Of a stretch of DNA of 64,000 nucleotides, positions 45,159-54,186 are shown in pieces. Location of the stretch: NCBI RefSeq assembly GCF_015207655.1, contig NZ_JADEWN010000006.1, positions 1-64,000 of the forward strand, in the 5' to 3' direction. Each line of letters begins with the position of its first letter. Position 1 is the first letter of the stretch. The stretch is from Gloeocapsopsis crepidinum LEGE 06123 (GTDB lineage: Bacteria > Cyanobacteriota > Cyanobacteriia > Cyanobacteriales > Chroococcidiopsidaceae). The notes under the pieces are model-generated. The model was not told where the DNA came from. It saw only the letters and a list, made by a program, of their open reading frames with translations, and ran no database searches. The translations under genes and the position numbers were made by a program.

Positions 45159-46895
45159 CTAAATTTGCTCTACTGTCCCTTTTAAACCACGACTATTGAG
45201 TAATTGTAAAACTTCGTTAGCATTTGCGCGATCGCCAAAGGCTCCTACCTGCATAAAAACCTTACCATTCGCAAACGTCCGAAAAGCTCCAGGAACAAGC
45301 GATCGTACCAAGTCTTGCTTACTCTTATTTTCAGCTTCTACAATCACTCGATAACGCAAACCTAAAGCTGATTCGCGAGTGGGTGGAAGTGGTGGAGTAC
45401 CAAGCGCAGGCGCTGTTCTTGGTAATGTTATCTTTGGTAAATTACGCGGGTTTCCTATCGGAATGTTGCCACTAGGAACAGGAAGTAAATCTGCTTCGGT
45501 AATTTGTGCAGACTGCAACACTGGGACGCTTATAGTACCAGGATTAGGATTTGCTGGTGGCGGGAGGATAGTTGCAGAAGTTGTCGGTGGCGGTACAGTA
45601 ATGGCGATCGCAGTATCCGAACCTGACGCTGGAGGTAACTGTGGAGGATTGGCGCGATTGTTTATATTCGCTGGGGGTACAGGAATCGCGATTGAGTTTG
45701 TAGGAGTTGTTGTAACTACTGGTGCAATTGTTGTCGCAGTTGTATTCGGTTGTACTACTCGCGGTGGCGTCTGAGGGATTGCCACTAAATCGACCTTACC
45801 TGATAAATCAAGATTACCAATTGTACGAGCGTTAGCAGCTAAAGTATTACCGAACGCTGGAATTGTCTGACGCGCCGCCTTGCTATTAATATCGTAACCG
45901 CCATTTTGGCGAAATATGTTGCCTCCTGGTTGCGTAGCAGTGCCTAAATCAGGTTGACTAGAAGCGATCGCTACAACACCATCTTCAATGTTGCTCTCAA
46001 TTGTATTATTTCTGAGGATTGGTTGAGCTTGAGCTTGTACCACTACTCCCGCACGATTTTGTGTAATGCGATTACCAACTAATAATGGCGCGGCTTTCTG
46101 TGAAATATTGATACCAAACCCAGTTTTTTCAAAGATATTCTCGCGGATTTCCGGTCGAGAGATGCCATAGATAGTAATACCGTTTGCCCCATTTTGATGA
46201 AAGTAATTGTTGCGAATGAGGGGTGTACTATTACCCGTTACCGAAATACCGTCATGGGTACTACTAGTAAATGTATTATTGATAATCGTGGGATGACTCG
46301 ACTCGATCCACAAACCATAACCCCGTGGATGAGAATTAGTGATTGTGACACCTGTCAGCGTAGCTTGGTTTGCTCCTAGAATCGTCACATTTTGCCGTGC
46401 AAAAGTAGGGCTGAGGAAAACACCGCCACCTTGGATAATAATATTACTGCCACGAGTTTGCGGATCGCCTTGAATTGATACGCCTGATTTAAGCTGAAGT
46501 GGAAAAGTTTCTCCAGTTTCGGCGCTGTATTTACCGCTTGCTAGCATAATAACGCTGTTCGGCAAAGCTACCTTTAGTGCTTGAGTAATTGTTTTAAATG
46601 GGGCGCGATCGCTACCATCGGCTTGAGCAGTATTTTCTATATTAGGGTTGACATATATCACTTTCGCTGGAGATGTCTGATTAGGACGCGATGCCAAGTG
46701 TAATAGTGGCAATTCTGACGATAAACCAATATCACTGGCAACAAGTAAAGTGATACTTGCTAAACCAACCGCGATTGTATTGGAACTTAAGTAAGAAATA
46801 TTAGCTATGCTCAAAATAAGTCTATTTACATTGCTACAGGGAGCAAATTCAAGATAGGTATCAAGGCGGGTTAAATTCACGGCACTCCTCCGCAT
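45159..46895 (-). CDS. DUF1565 right-handed beta-helix protein with C-terminal SPOR-like domain
   Basis: Predicted envelope protein of about 578 residues. An N-terminal hydrophobic segment (about 40-60) serves as signal or anchor. The DUF1565 beta-helix (about 78-345) begins VIYVNPNIENTAQADGSDRA, has PFKTITQALKVA, and then coils of the pattern PTIINNTF, PLIRNNYF, PEIRENIF, PILRNNTIESN. A long Pro/Thr-rich linker (about 350-505) leads to a C-terminal SPOR-like repeat (KVFMQVGAFGDRANANEVLQ, LLNSRGLKGTVEQI). SPOR domains bind denuded peptidoglycan, so the beta-helix may be displayed on or near the wall. ATG 46895 is preferred over GTG 46898. Confidence 0.87.
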   Translation of the reverse strand: MRRSAVNLTRLDTYLEFAPCSNVNRLILSIANISYLSSNTIAVGLASITLLVASDIGLSSELPLLHLASRPNQTSPAKVIYVNPNIENTAQADGSDRAPFKTITQALKVALPNSVIMLASGKYSAETGETFPLQLKSGVSIQGDPQTRGSNIIIQGGGVFLSPTFARQNVTILGANQATLTGVTITNSHPRGYGLWIESSHPTIINNTFTSSTHDGISVTGNSTPLIRNNYFHQNGANGITIYGISRPEIRENIFEKTGFGINISQKAAPLLVGNRITQNRAGVVVQAQAQPILRNNTIESNIEDGVVAIASSQPDLGTATQPGGNIFRQNGGYDINSKAARQTIPAFGNTLAANARTIGNLDLSGKVDLVAIPQTPPRVVQPNTTATTIAPVVTTTPTNSIAIPVPPANINNRANPPQLPPASGSDTAIAITVPPPTTSATILPPPANPNPGTISVPVLQSAQITEADLLPVPSGNIPIGNPRNLPKITLPRTAPALGTPPLPPTRESALGLRYRVIVEAENKSKQDLVRSLVPGAFRTFANGKVFMQVGAFGDRANANEVLQLLNSRGLKGTVEQI

Positions 46896-47045
46896 CACTT
46901 TGGGAATATCAAAGTCAAGGGTGATGACAACGGCGACTTCGACGTTAATCTATGCTGCTTCTTATACAGCCGATGTCGCAGAAAATCAATGGCATTAAAC
47001 ACTTCTTTTTGCAATAAAGTTAAATCACACTCAAATTGCTGAAAT

Positions 47046-48176
47046 ATGAATGCTGGCTGGTACGATGAAAACAATAATGGGTTTGTTCCAATGGTCGAAT
47101 TACATAACCAAAGAGGACAAGTGCAACCAGCCGTTTGCCGTATCTTGGACGCAAATTTAGACCGCGCCCGTGAAGGATTGCGCATAATTGAAGAATGGTG
47201 TCGCTTTGGTTTGAATAATGCCCAGTTGAGTGGTGAATGCAAACAACTACGGCAAGAACTCGCAACTTGGCATAATCCAGAATTACGTGCAGCGCGAGAT
47301 ACACCTAGCGATCCTGGCACGCAACTGACACATCCACAAGAACAACAACGCACTGATTTAAAATCTTTGCTTCAAGCAAACTTTTGTCGTGTGGAAGAAG
47401 CTTTGCGAGTTTTAGAAGAATATGGCAAGCTTTATCATCCGCAGATGGGCAGTGCATTTAAGCACATGCGGTATCGTGTTTATATACTAGAAAGCCAGTT
47501 TCTCGGTTACGAACGTCATCAACAACTTTTGCGATCGCAGTTGTATCTTGTCACCTCTCCAGCAAACGACTTGTTGTCAGTTGTAGAAGCTGCCCTAGCC
47601 GGAGGACTGACTTTAGTACAATATCGAGACAAAAATACTAAAGATGGCGATCGCCTGGCACATGCTCAGCAATTATGTCAATTGTGTCACAAATATAGTG
47701 CGTTATTTCTGGTCAACGATCGCGTAGACCTTGCCTTAGCAGTGGAAGCTGATGGCGTCCATCTCGGACAGCAAGATTTGCCCATCAAAGTAGCGCGACA
47801 GCTATTAGGACCGCATAAAATCATCGGCTGCTCTACCACAAATGCAGAAGAAATGCAACGCGCAATTCAAGGCGGTGCTGATTATATTGGTGTAGGTCCT
47901 GTTTACGAAACACCAACCAAAGCAGATAAGCCAGCCGCAGGATTAGAGTATGTACGCTACGCAGCCCAGCATAGCCCCGTTCCTTGGTTCGCCATTGGTG
48001 GAATTGACGTAAACAATATTAATGATGTCATCTCCGCCGGTGCTGAACGCGTGGCAGTCGTGAGAGCGATCGTGGAAGCTGAACAACCCACCTTGGTTAC
48101 TCAATATTTCATATCTCAACTTACTCGTGTCCATATTCGCAACAATAAACCAGAATTGAGTCAGTCGTATGTCTGA
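47046..48176 (+). CDS. thiE: Thiamine-phosphate synthase ThiE with cyanobacterial N-terminal domain
   Basis: Joins the thiazole and pyrimidine moieties to thiamine phosphate. The 376-residue protein has an N-terminal helical domain of about 170 residues specific to cyanobacteria (CRILDANLDRAREGLRIIEE, DTPSDPGTQLTH, NFCRVEEALRVLEEYGKL) and a C-terminal ThiE TIM barrel (LYLVTS, GGLTLVQYRDKNTKDGDRL, LVNDRVDLALAVEADGVHLG, IIGCSTTNAEEM, DYIGVGPVYETPTKAD, WFAIGGIDVNN). ATG 47046 or 47091 may be used. It overlaps thiS by 8 bp, so the two are translationally coupled. The minus-strand frame 46895-47353 beneath it is a shadow. Confidence 0.96.
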   Translation: MNAGWYDENNNGFVPMVELHNQRGQVQPAVCRILDANLDRAREGLRIIEEWCRFGLNNAQLSGECKQLRQELATWHNPELRAARDTPSDPGTQLTHPQEQQRTDLKSLLQANFCRVEEALRVLEEYGKLYHPQMGSAFKHMRYRVYILESQFLGYERHQQLLRSQLYLVTSPANDLLSVVEAALAGGLTLVQYRDKNTKDGDRLAHAQQLCQLCHKYSALFLVNDRVDLALAVEADGVHLGQQDLPIKVARQLLGPHKIIGCSTTNAEEMQRAIQGGADYIGVGPVYETPTKADKPAAGLEYVRYAAQHSPVPWFAIGGIDVNNINDVISAGAERVAVVRAIVEAEQPTLVTQYFISQLTRVHIRNNKPELSQSYV

Positions 48177-48381
48177 TCGCATCACATTGGAAGTCAACGG
48201 CGAAACGCGTACCTGTGCGGCTGATTCTCAACTTCCAGACGTCCTGCACCAACTAGGCTATAACCCTCGCTTAGTTGCAGTAGAGTACAATGGTGAAATT
48301 CTCCACCGTCAGTATTGGTCAGAAACTCAAGTTAAAGGAGGCGATCGCCTAGAAGTCGTCACAATTGTGGGTGGTGGTTAA
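48169..48381 (+). CDS. thiS: Sulfur carrier protein ThiS
   Basis: Ubiquitin-like carrier that delivers sulfur to the thiazole of thiamine through its C-terminal Gly-Gly thiocarboxylate. 70 residues: ITLEVNGETRTCAADSQLPD, VAVEYNGEILHRQYW and the ending VKGGDRLEVVTIVGGG. It overlaps thiE and is probably translated by coupling. No thiG or thiO nearby. Confidence 0.95.
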   Translation: MSDRITLEVNGETRTCAADSQLPDVLHQLGYNPRLVAVEYNGEILHRQYWSETQVKGGDRLEVVTIVGGG

Positions 48382-48713
48382 ACGAGTGACTAGTGGGAGT
48401 GTGGGAGCATTGTAGTGTGGGAGTGTGGGAGAGATTTAATTATTATTGTTTTTTACTACTCTACTACCCGCCTACCCCCTGTCCCTCTATAAGGTACGGT
48501 ATTCATATCCGGTAATCCACCCTCAGGTTGCTGCTAGAGGCATAAAAGAAGCGATACATTAAGGGAGTAGCTTGTGTAGATAAATTTAGCAAAGAAAGAA
48601 TACATTGCTCTACTTTGCAGATTATGTCTCAGGCTATCGGCTGGTGTTATGAATAAACATAAAATATCTTCATAGGATATAGCAAAGCCGATATTGTCTT
48701 TTAGGCACATACT
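48382..48713. other. Intergenic region with GTGGGAGT tandem repeats
   Basis: About 330 bp. GTGGGAGTGTGGGAG occurs twice near 48403-48432, in the same style as the simple G-rich repeats behind ndhF. The remainder is the presumed promoter of the DUF1517 gene; no gene found. Confidence 0.55.
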
Positions 48714-49685
48714 ATGCTCAAGAAACTGCTTTCAGCCATGAAACCGCTTGTAAAACCCCTTTTTCTCTTTGGGCTTGTTGCAGCCTTAGCGTTGGGTCAC
48801 TCTGATGCAGCCTTGGCAGCACGAAGTGGAGGTCGCATCGGCGGCGGTTCATTCAATCGACCAGCCCCCAGCCGTCCTTATACTCCCCCTGGTGGAGGTG
48901 GTGGAGGATATTATGCTCCTTATCCAGGAGGCGGATTTGGTTTTCCCTTCTTACTTCCTTTCTTTGGAATCGGCGGCTTCGGCAGTATATTTTCAATCTT
49001 GATATTTTTTGCGATCGCCAACTTCCTGCTGCAATCGTTCCGTCGTGCTAGTAGTGGTGGCGAGTCAGGATATGATACTGGATACAACAGCAATCCTAAT
49101 GTCTCGATTGCCGAGTTACAAGTAGGCTTGTTAGCGCAAGCACGCGGGTTGCAAGAAGATCTCAACCGCATTGCAGAAACTGCTGATACAAATTCCCCCG
49201 CAGGTCGCGCAGCAGTATTACAAGAAGCAAGCCTAGCATTACTACGCCATCCCGAATATTGGGCGTACGCTGGTAGTAGAAATGGTCAAGCACGGTTAAA
49301 TGCAGCTGAGGCTGAATTTAATCGCCTATCTCTTGCTGAACGTAGCAAGTTTAGCGAAGAAACACTTTCTAACGTCAACAATCAGCTTAGAGGTACAGAT
49401 TCCAGAGGAGTTTTACCAGGTGCTGATCAAGATAACCCCACTCGTCTAATGACCGAAGGTCCTGGAGAATATATTGTTGTTACGCTACTAGCAGCAACCT
49501 TAGGTAACTTTCAAATGCCGCAAATTAATAGTGCAGAGGATCTGCGTCAAGCATTACGAGTTCTTGGTGCTGTTCCTAGCGATCGCTTGTTGGCAATTGA
49601 AGTTTTGTGGACTCCCCAAGCAGCAGGTGATACCTTAAGCTCGGACGACCTATTAGCAAAATATGCCGACTTGAAAATGGTTTAG
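48714..49685 (+). CDS. DUF1517 family membrane protein
   Basis: 323 residues. An N-terminal signal or anchor segment (PLFLFGLVAALALGHSDAALA) is followed by a Gly/Pro/Tyr-rich loop (GGRIGGGSFNRPAPSRPYTP, GGGGGGYYAPYPGGGFG), a second membrane helix (about 85-110) and a soluble DUF1517 domain (VSIAELQVGLLAQARGLQED to the end, with EYIVVTLLAATLG). Plant DUF1517 proteins of thylakoids and envelope, such as FLAP1, are implicated in acclimation to fluctuating light; the cyanobacterial function is not settled. Monogenic, with a bidirectional terminator downstream. Confidence 0.88.
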   Translation: MLKKLLSAMKPLVKPLFLFGLVAALALGHSDAALAARSGGRIGGGSFNRPAPSRPYTPPGGGGGGYYAPYPGGGFGFPFLLPFFGIGGFGSIFSILIFFAIANFLLQSFRRASSGGESGYDTGYNSNPNVSIAELQVGLLAQARGLQEDLNRIAETADTNSPAGRAAVLQEASLALLRHPEYWAYAGSRNGQARLNAAEAEFNRLSLAERSKFSEETLSNVNNQLRGTDSRGVLPGADQDNPTRLMTEGPGEYIVVTLLAATLGNFQMPQINSAEDLRQALRVLGAVPSDRLLAIEVLWTPQAAGDTLSSDDLLAKYADLKMV

Positions 49686-49723
49686 ATTGTGTAGCAACAA
49701 TCCTTTAATAGATAGATCTATAA

Positions 49724-49749
49724 GGGGACTAATAATTAGTCCCCTTTTT
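49724..49749. terminator. Bidirectional terminator between DUF1517 gene and hemL
   Basis: GGGGACTAAT / ATTAGTCCCC form a 10-bp perfect stem around one central A (effective loop 3-5). It is preceded by A's and followed by five T, serving both converging genes. Confidence 0.9.
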
Positions 49750-49757
49750 ATTGGTAT

Positions 49758-51056
49758 TTAGAGACTTGACATGACTTCTTCAGCCGCAGCCAACGTCTTG
49801 TTGACATCCTCTTCAGTATGGGCAACAGAAGTAAATCCTGCCTCAAATTGAGATGGTGCTAAATAAATACCATGTTCGAGCATTCCTCGGTGAAAACGGC
49901 TGAACTTATCTAGATCTGAGTGTTTTGCGTCTTCGTAATTGTGGACAGGTCCAGCAGTAAAGAACAAGCCAAACATCCCACTAATTTGACCGCCACAGGC
50001 TGCATGACCTGTTTTTTTGGCAATTTCTAGTAACCCGTCACTCAGTTTTTTGGTGATTTGATCTAAGTACTGATATGTCCCTGGTTTTTGCAAGAGTTCG
50101 AGGGTTTTAATGCCTGCTGTCATCGCCAGGGGATTGCCTGATAGCGTTCCAGCTTGATATACAGGTCCTGCGGGTGCAATCATTGACATAATCTCTCGAC
50201 GACCGCCGTAGGCTCCTACAGGTAAACCACCACCGATAATTTTACCTAAAGTCGTCAAGTCAGGAGTCACATTAAATCTTTCTTGGGCGCCACCATAGGC
50301 GATCCGAAAGCCAGTCATAACTTCATCAAATACAAGTAATGCGCCGTACTCTTGAGTTAGTTCGCGTAAACCCTCCAGAAAACCTGCATCTGGGGTAATA
50401 AAACCAGCATTGCCGACAACAGGCTCTAAAATAATACCAGCAATTTCATCAGGGTTTTCGGCAAATAAGGCTTTGACAGCTTCTAGGTCATTGTAAGGAG
50501 CTGTTAAAGTATTGCTAGTCGTTGATTTAGGCACTCCTGGAGAATCAGGTAAACCTAAGGTAGCAACCCCTGACCCAGCTTTGACCAGAAACATATCAGC
50601 ATGACCGTGATAACAGCCTTCAAACTTGATAACTTTGTCACGTCCGGTAAAAGCCCGCATTAACCGCAGCACTGCCATACAAGCTTCAGTGCCAGAGTTA
50701 ACAAATCTTACCATCTCAATGCTGGGAACCGCATCAATGACCATTTCGGCAAGTACATTTTCTAACGCACAGGGCGCTCCGAAACTTGTGCCTTTTTCTA
50801 GTACCTCATGTAACGCTGCTAACACATCTGGATGGGCATGACCGCAGATGGCAGGTCCCCAAGTGCCTACATAATCGATATACTGGTTGCCATCAACATC
50901 CCAAATGTAAGCTCCTTTAACCCGTTCAAATACTATCGGCTGCCCTCCGACAGATTTAAAGGCTCGAACTGGTGAACTGACACCCCCAGGCATTAAGTTC
51001 TGTGCTGCTGCAAAAATTTCTTCTGATTTGGTTGTTTTAATCGTGGTCTTAACCAA
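49758..51056 (-). CDS. hemL: Glutamate-1-semialdehyde 2,1-aminomutase
   Basis: PLP enzyme making 5-aminolevulinate for haem and chlorophyll. 432 residues, full length: [24 protein letters not shown]-type [59 protein letters not shown] and the PLP lysine in [18 protein letters not shown]. As in other phototrophs using the C5 pathway, the enzyme is essential. It stands alone, with a shared terminator at its 3' side and a divergent ChaB-like gene at its 5' side. Confidence 0.98.
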   Translation of the reverse strand: MVKTTIKTTKSEEIFAAAQNLMPGGVSSPVRAFKSVGGQPIVFERVKGAYIWDVDGNQYIDYVGTWGPAICGHAHPDVLAALHEVLEKGTSFGAPCALENVLAEMVIDAVPSIEMVRFVNSGTEACMAVLRLMRAFTGRDKVIKFEGCYHGHADMFLVKAGSGVATLGLPDSPGVPKSTTSNTLTAPYNDLEAVKALFAENPDEIAGIILEPVVGNAGFITPDAGFLEGLRELTQEYGALLVFDEVMTGFRIAYGGAQERFNVTPDLTTLGKIIGGGLPVGAYGGRREIMSMIAPAGPVYQAGTLSGNPLAMTAGIKTLELLQKPGTYQYLDQITKKLSDGLLEIAKKTGHAACGGQISGMFGLFFTAGPVHNYEDAKHSDLDKFSRFHRGMLEHGIYLAPSQFEAGFTSVAHTEEDVNKTLAAAEEVMSSL

Positions 51057-51167
51057 GATTCTCTCCTTAGTGAGATGTCTAAACGTCTATCTTTGGACGG
51101 TGGTACGTGTTATTTGAAAGTCCTATGTTATCAAGTATTCCCATCCGGAATATCGGAAAATAAAATT

Positions 51168-51356
51168 ATGTTATATCAAACAAATCAAGACTTACCTTTA
51201 GAAATCCGTACGGGTTTTTCTGAAACTACTCAGGACTTATATCGCGCTGCATATAACTGTGCAATTCATTGGTATGGTGATACTGCAAAAGCCCATAAGG
51301 TTGCTTTAAGTGCTGTGAGAATGCACTCTGCTAGAACTATGAGCGTACTTGTTTAA
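51168..51356 (+). CDS. ChaB-like small protein
   Basis: 62 residues from ATG 51168: MLYQTNQDLPLEIRTGFSE, TQDLYRAAYNCAIHWYGD and AHKVALSAVRMHSAR. The pattern (Tyr near the start, DLP, an AYN/AFN helix, and a final Ala-x-x-Ala-Val-Arg helix) is that of the ChaB family, small acidic or basic helical proteins whose role is poorly defined. The open frame upstream to 51075 would add 31 residues lacking family support. Confidence 0.72.
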   Translation: MLYQTNQDLPLEIRTGFSETTQDLYRAAYNCAIHWYGDTAKAHKVALSAVRMHSARTMSVLV

Positions 51357-51483
51357 GCTTCTTCTTCTGGCTAAGCTATTTGCTTTAGCCAAAGCAATTA
51401 ATGATTCAACTTCGTTACCCACCTGTCCCATACATTAAATGATATCTTGAACGGGTAGATATTGCCTGTACAAGATAGTTTTT

Positions 51484-52131
51484 ATGTCTGTTGATAAAGA
51501 AATATTAAATGAAGCTATACCTGTAGAAAAAATTCACTACGATCGCCGAGGATTAGTGCCTGCAATTGTCCAAGATTATTTGGATGGCACTGTATTGATG
51601 ATGGCTTGGATGAATCGCGAGTCGCTACAAAAAACGATGGAAACCGGAGAAACCTGGTTTTGGAGTCGTTCTCGTGCTCAACTGTGGCACAAAGGAGCAA
51701 CTTCAGGTCATATTCAAAAAGTGCGATCGCTGCGTTATGACTGTGATAGCGATGCCTTGCTCGTTAGCGTTGAACAAATCGGCGATGTTGCTTGTCACAC
51801 TGGAGAACGCAGTTGTTTCCACCGTATCGATGGGCAGGTTGTGGCTCCTCCTGCAGATACTTTGTCGCAGCTTTTTGCTGTAATTTGCGATCGCCGCGAT
51901 TATCCCACGGAAGATTCTTATACTTGTAAGCTTTTAGCTAACGGAGATAACAAGATCTTGAAAAAGCTAGGTGAGGAAACCGCTGAAGTTGTCATGGCTT
52001 GTAAAGATGATGAACCAGATGCGATTGCGGCTGAAGTCGCTGATTTGTTTTATCACACACTTGTGGCTTTAGCGCATCACAAAGTTGAACTAAAAGACGT
52101 TTATCGCAAGCTACAAGAACGCCGCCGTTAA
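51484..52131 (+). CDS. hisI: Bifunctional phosphoribosyl-AMP cyclohydrolase / phosphoribosyl-ATP pyrophosphatase
   Basis: HisIE fusion catalysing steps 2 and 3 of histidine synthesis. 215 residues. The cyclohydrolase part (about 20-118) has [39 protein letters not shown] and the zinc-binding [14 protein letters not shown]...CHTGERSCF region. The pyrophosphatase part (about 125-215) has [32 protein letters not shown] and [20 protein letters not shown]. Intact. Standalone gene; a good GTATAAG-like promoter could not be assigned. Confidence 0.96.
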   Translation: MSVDKEILNEAIPVEKIHYDRRGLVPAIVQDYLDGTVLMMAWMNRESLQKTMETGETWFWSRSRAQLWHKGATSGHIQKVRSLRYDCDSDALLVSVEQIGDVACHTGERSCFHRIDGQVVAPPADTLSQLFAVICDRRDYPTEDSYTCKLLANGDNKILKKLGEETAEVVMACKDDEPDAIAAEVADLFYHTLVALAHHKVELKDVYRKLQERRR

Positions 52132-52304
52132 TTTTAGCTTTAGTTAAGAAGTCAAGGTAAATTGTCTTTTGATATATGGTATTATTGATTTATGAAATAA
52201 TAGAAATATAAGCTTTTTTAAAAATAAAGAATAGATTTTCATTATAAAGAGATTATATCAGAAATCTCAAGTAATATCTAGCCCAACTTTTCCAAAAACT
52301 TTCT

Positions 52305-53567
52305 TTATTTTTTCTGAAAGCCTTGGTAAACAATTTGGTTGAGATAATACAAAATAGCAATTGTGAGTAGAACACTAGCAGCCAAACCAAGCCAGTAGTT
52401 GTAGGCAAAAACAGGCGATTGATCTAAAGCCCAACCGCCCAAAGGCGGACCGATGAAATAGCCAGCTGCCCAGCAAAGGGAACTCATAGAAAAGTAAACT
52501 CCGCGTTGAGATTCAGGAGCTAATTCTGTCACCAAAGCAGCAGCAGAAGGAGTATAAGAAACAATTGCTAAACCGAATATACCTAGTGAAACTACAGCCC
52601 AAAATAAGTGATTGACAGGAGTAATACCAGTAAACCAAACACAGATAAAACCCACTGCCCAAATCAAAGCAGAAACAATGAGAGCATGGGGATGTGTAAA
52701 GTGCTTTAAAATACGAGCAATTGGTAATTGAAACAAAATTGCGATCGCCATGTGCCAAGCAAACAAAACACTGAGGATTGATTCAGTAAATCCTTGCGTC
52801 GCACCAGAAGCCACGAAGTTTCTCAAATAGAGTGGTAATGTGCTGTGGAGTTGAGAGGTGTAAGTTGTGAAAATGATATTCACTAGAACATAAACAAGCA
52901 AACGGCGATCGCTTAGTGCTATAGCCCAACTACTTTTGGCAGATAATTCAGACACAGATGCTTGGGGTTGATAATCTTTAATCGCCAAGTAGATGACGAC
53001 GAAAAACACCATAAAAGAAGTAGAGTCAATTAAAAACAGCGCGCGATATGCCCCAGTTGCACCAACTAGTGCGCCACCAAAAACGATTCCTGTTCCTAAA
53101 CCTAAGTTATCTGCGAGTCGTGTCAAGGCGTATGCTTCGCGTCGATTTGCAGGTGTTGTTAAATCGGCAACAACTGCCTCAGTTGCAGGCCAATACAAAC
53201 CTTGTCCCAATCCGACAAGTAAATTACCAAGAATCAGAATTGGGAAAGTGACTGTTGTTGCTAAGACTAAAGAAGCGATCGCCGCAACAGCCGCAGAAAG
53301 GAGTAAAGTGCGACGGCGTCCCCACTTGGGAGAATCAGACAAGGAACCACCTAGGATGCGTCCAAAAATACCAGAAATCGAAGCACTACCTAGAGCAAAA
53401 CCTACCGCAGTAGCTGAAAAACCCACCTGATTCACAAAAAAGATGGGGGCATAAAATAGTGTAAAACCTGTACCGATTTCTGATAAAAAACGACCAAAAC
53501 CAAGAATCCAGACTTGTGGATCGAGTTGTGGCAGCCACGAGGATAACTGTTGCGGAAGAAACTTCAT
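52305..53567 (-). CDS. MFS transporter
   Basis: 420-residue carrier with 12 predicted helices: VWILGFGRFLSEIGTGFTLF, the helix 2-3 loop GRILGGSLSDSPKWGRRRTL, VGLGQGLYWPATEAVVADLT, and a second half starting LLVYVLVNIIFTTYTSQLHS. The sequence resembles multidrug-type MFS exporters (DHA1-like). Siderophore exporters of this family exist, and the gene lies directly before the iron-uptake locus but on the opposite strand, so a link is only possible. Substrate unknown. Confidence 0.88.
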   Translation of the reverse strand: MKFLPQQLSSWLPQLDPQVWILGFGRFLSEIGTGFTLFYAPIFFVNQVGFSATAVGFALGSASISGIFGRILGGSLSDSPKWGRRRTLLLSAAVAAIASLVLATTVTFPILILGNLLVGLGQGLYWPATEAVVADLTTPANRREAYALTRLADNLGLGTGIVFGGALVGATGAYRALFLIDSTSFMVFFVVIYLAIKDYQPQASVSELSAKSSWAIALSDRRLLVYVLVNIIFTTYTSQLHSTLPLYLRNFVASGATQGFTESILSVLFAWHMAIAILFQLPIARILKHFTHPHALIVSALIWAVGFICVWFTGITPVNHLFWAVVSLGIFGLAIVSYTPSAAALVTELAPESQRGVYFSMSSLCWAAGYFIGPPLGGWALDQSPVFAYNYWLGLAASVLLTIAILYYLNQIVYQGFQKK

Positions 53568-53597
53568 TTAATTAGGAACGAGGGGCGAGGGGCACAG

Positions 53598-53717
53598 ATA
53601 TTAATTTTAGAACGTGGTCGAATTGTGGAATATGGCGATCGCCAGGGTTTAGCCAATAATCCCAACTCCCATTTTGCTCAATTGTTGCAGACGGGTTTGA
53701 CAGATGTATTAGTCTGA
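53598..53717 (+). pseudogene. C-terminal fragment of an ABC exporter ATPase
   Basis: Forty codons read ILILERGRIVEYGDRQGLAN, NPNSHFAQLLQTG and LTDVLV-stop. This is the end of an ABC-exporter nucleotide-binding domain, from just after the H-loop. Nothing of the preceding protein remains; the fragment begins right after GAGGGGCGAGGGGC repeats. Confidence 0.7.
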
Positions 53718-53718
53718 G

Positions 53719-53936
53719 GGGCAATATAAAACAAGATGGCAACAACCCTAAGCTGTATTTGATTGATAGCTTTTCCTGGATTTTGATCTACGGTCTACCT
53801 GCTGTACCTGGCTTGATTAAGCGCGAATTTTTCAACGCACTCACAGGTTCTTCCTAACTTGGTTTGTCCCCTATGGCTGTCATTGTCCTGTTGTTAGTCG
53901 TAGGCGCTGGACAAACTGTTGTCCTACAATTGCAGC
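53719..53936 (+). pseudogene. N-terminal membrane fragment of a second ABC exporter
   Basis: PKLYLIDSFSWILIYGLPAV, PGLIKREFFNALTGSS, then TAA (53855-53857) in frame, and continuing in the same frame LGLSPMAVIVLLLVVGAGQT and VVLQLQ before all similarity ends. This is the first transmembrane part of an exporter of the cyanobacterial siderophore/peptide type. No ATG start survives. It follows the first exporter fragment directly, so two exporter genes once stood in tandem here. Confidence 0.7.
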
Positions 53937-54117
53937 CAACGCTGAGATACACCTATTACTCTTGCAATCGCTGCCAAGGCAAGGCGTTCGAGCAACAACT
54001 TATTCATTAATTGGCGAGTTGCCTTATCAATCGGCTGTCGGCTTGCTTTCTCTACAAACTAGTCCGCAGTTTTGGCAGCAGAATCGGGGTTTATTAGCTT
54101 ACCATTACTATGCATAA
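53932..54117 (+). pseudogene. Unidentified C-terminal coding fragment
   Basis: An open stretch reads AANAEIHLLLLQSLPRQGVR, ATTYSLIGELPYQSAVGLLS and ends QNRGLLAYHYYA-stop. Composition looks protein-like, but there is no start and I cannot name the family. It is fused to the exporter fragment just upstream and probably is the tail of another deleted gene of the same locus. Confidence 0.4.
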
Positions 54118-54186
54118 CTACCCATCCTTTTTGAGAAATATTCTTTAAATGCTGCTAGCCTAGTTGTAAATATTATCTTTAAGAGC

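Noticed and set aside
45379-45774. Gly/Val-rich plus-strand frame of 131 residues
   Set aside because: Antisense to the Pro/Thr linker of the beta-helix protein.
46895-47353. Minus-strand frame of 152 residues before the beta-helix gene
   Set aside because: It runs antisense through the conserved N-terminal domain of thiE and has no protein-like features of its own.
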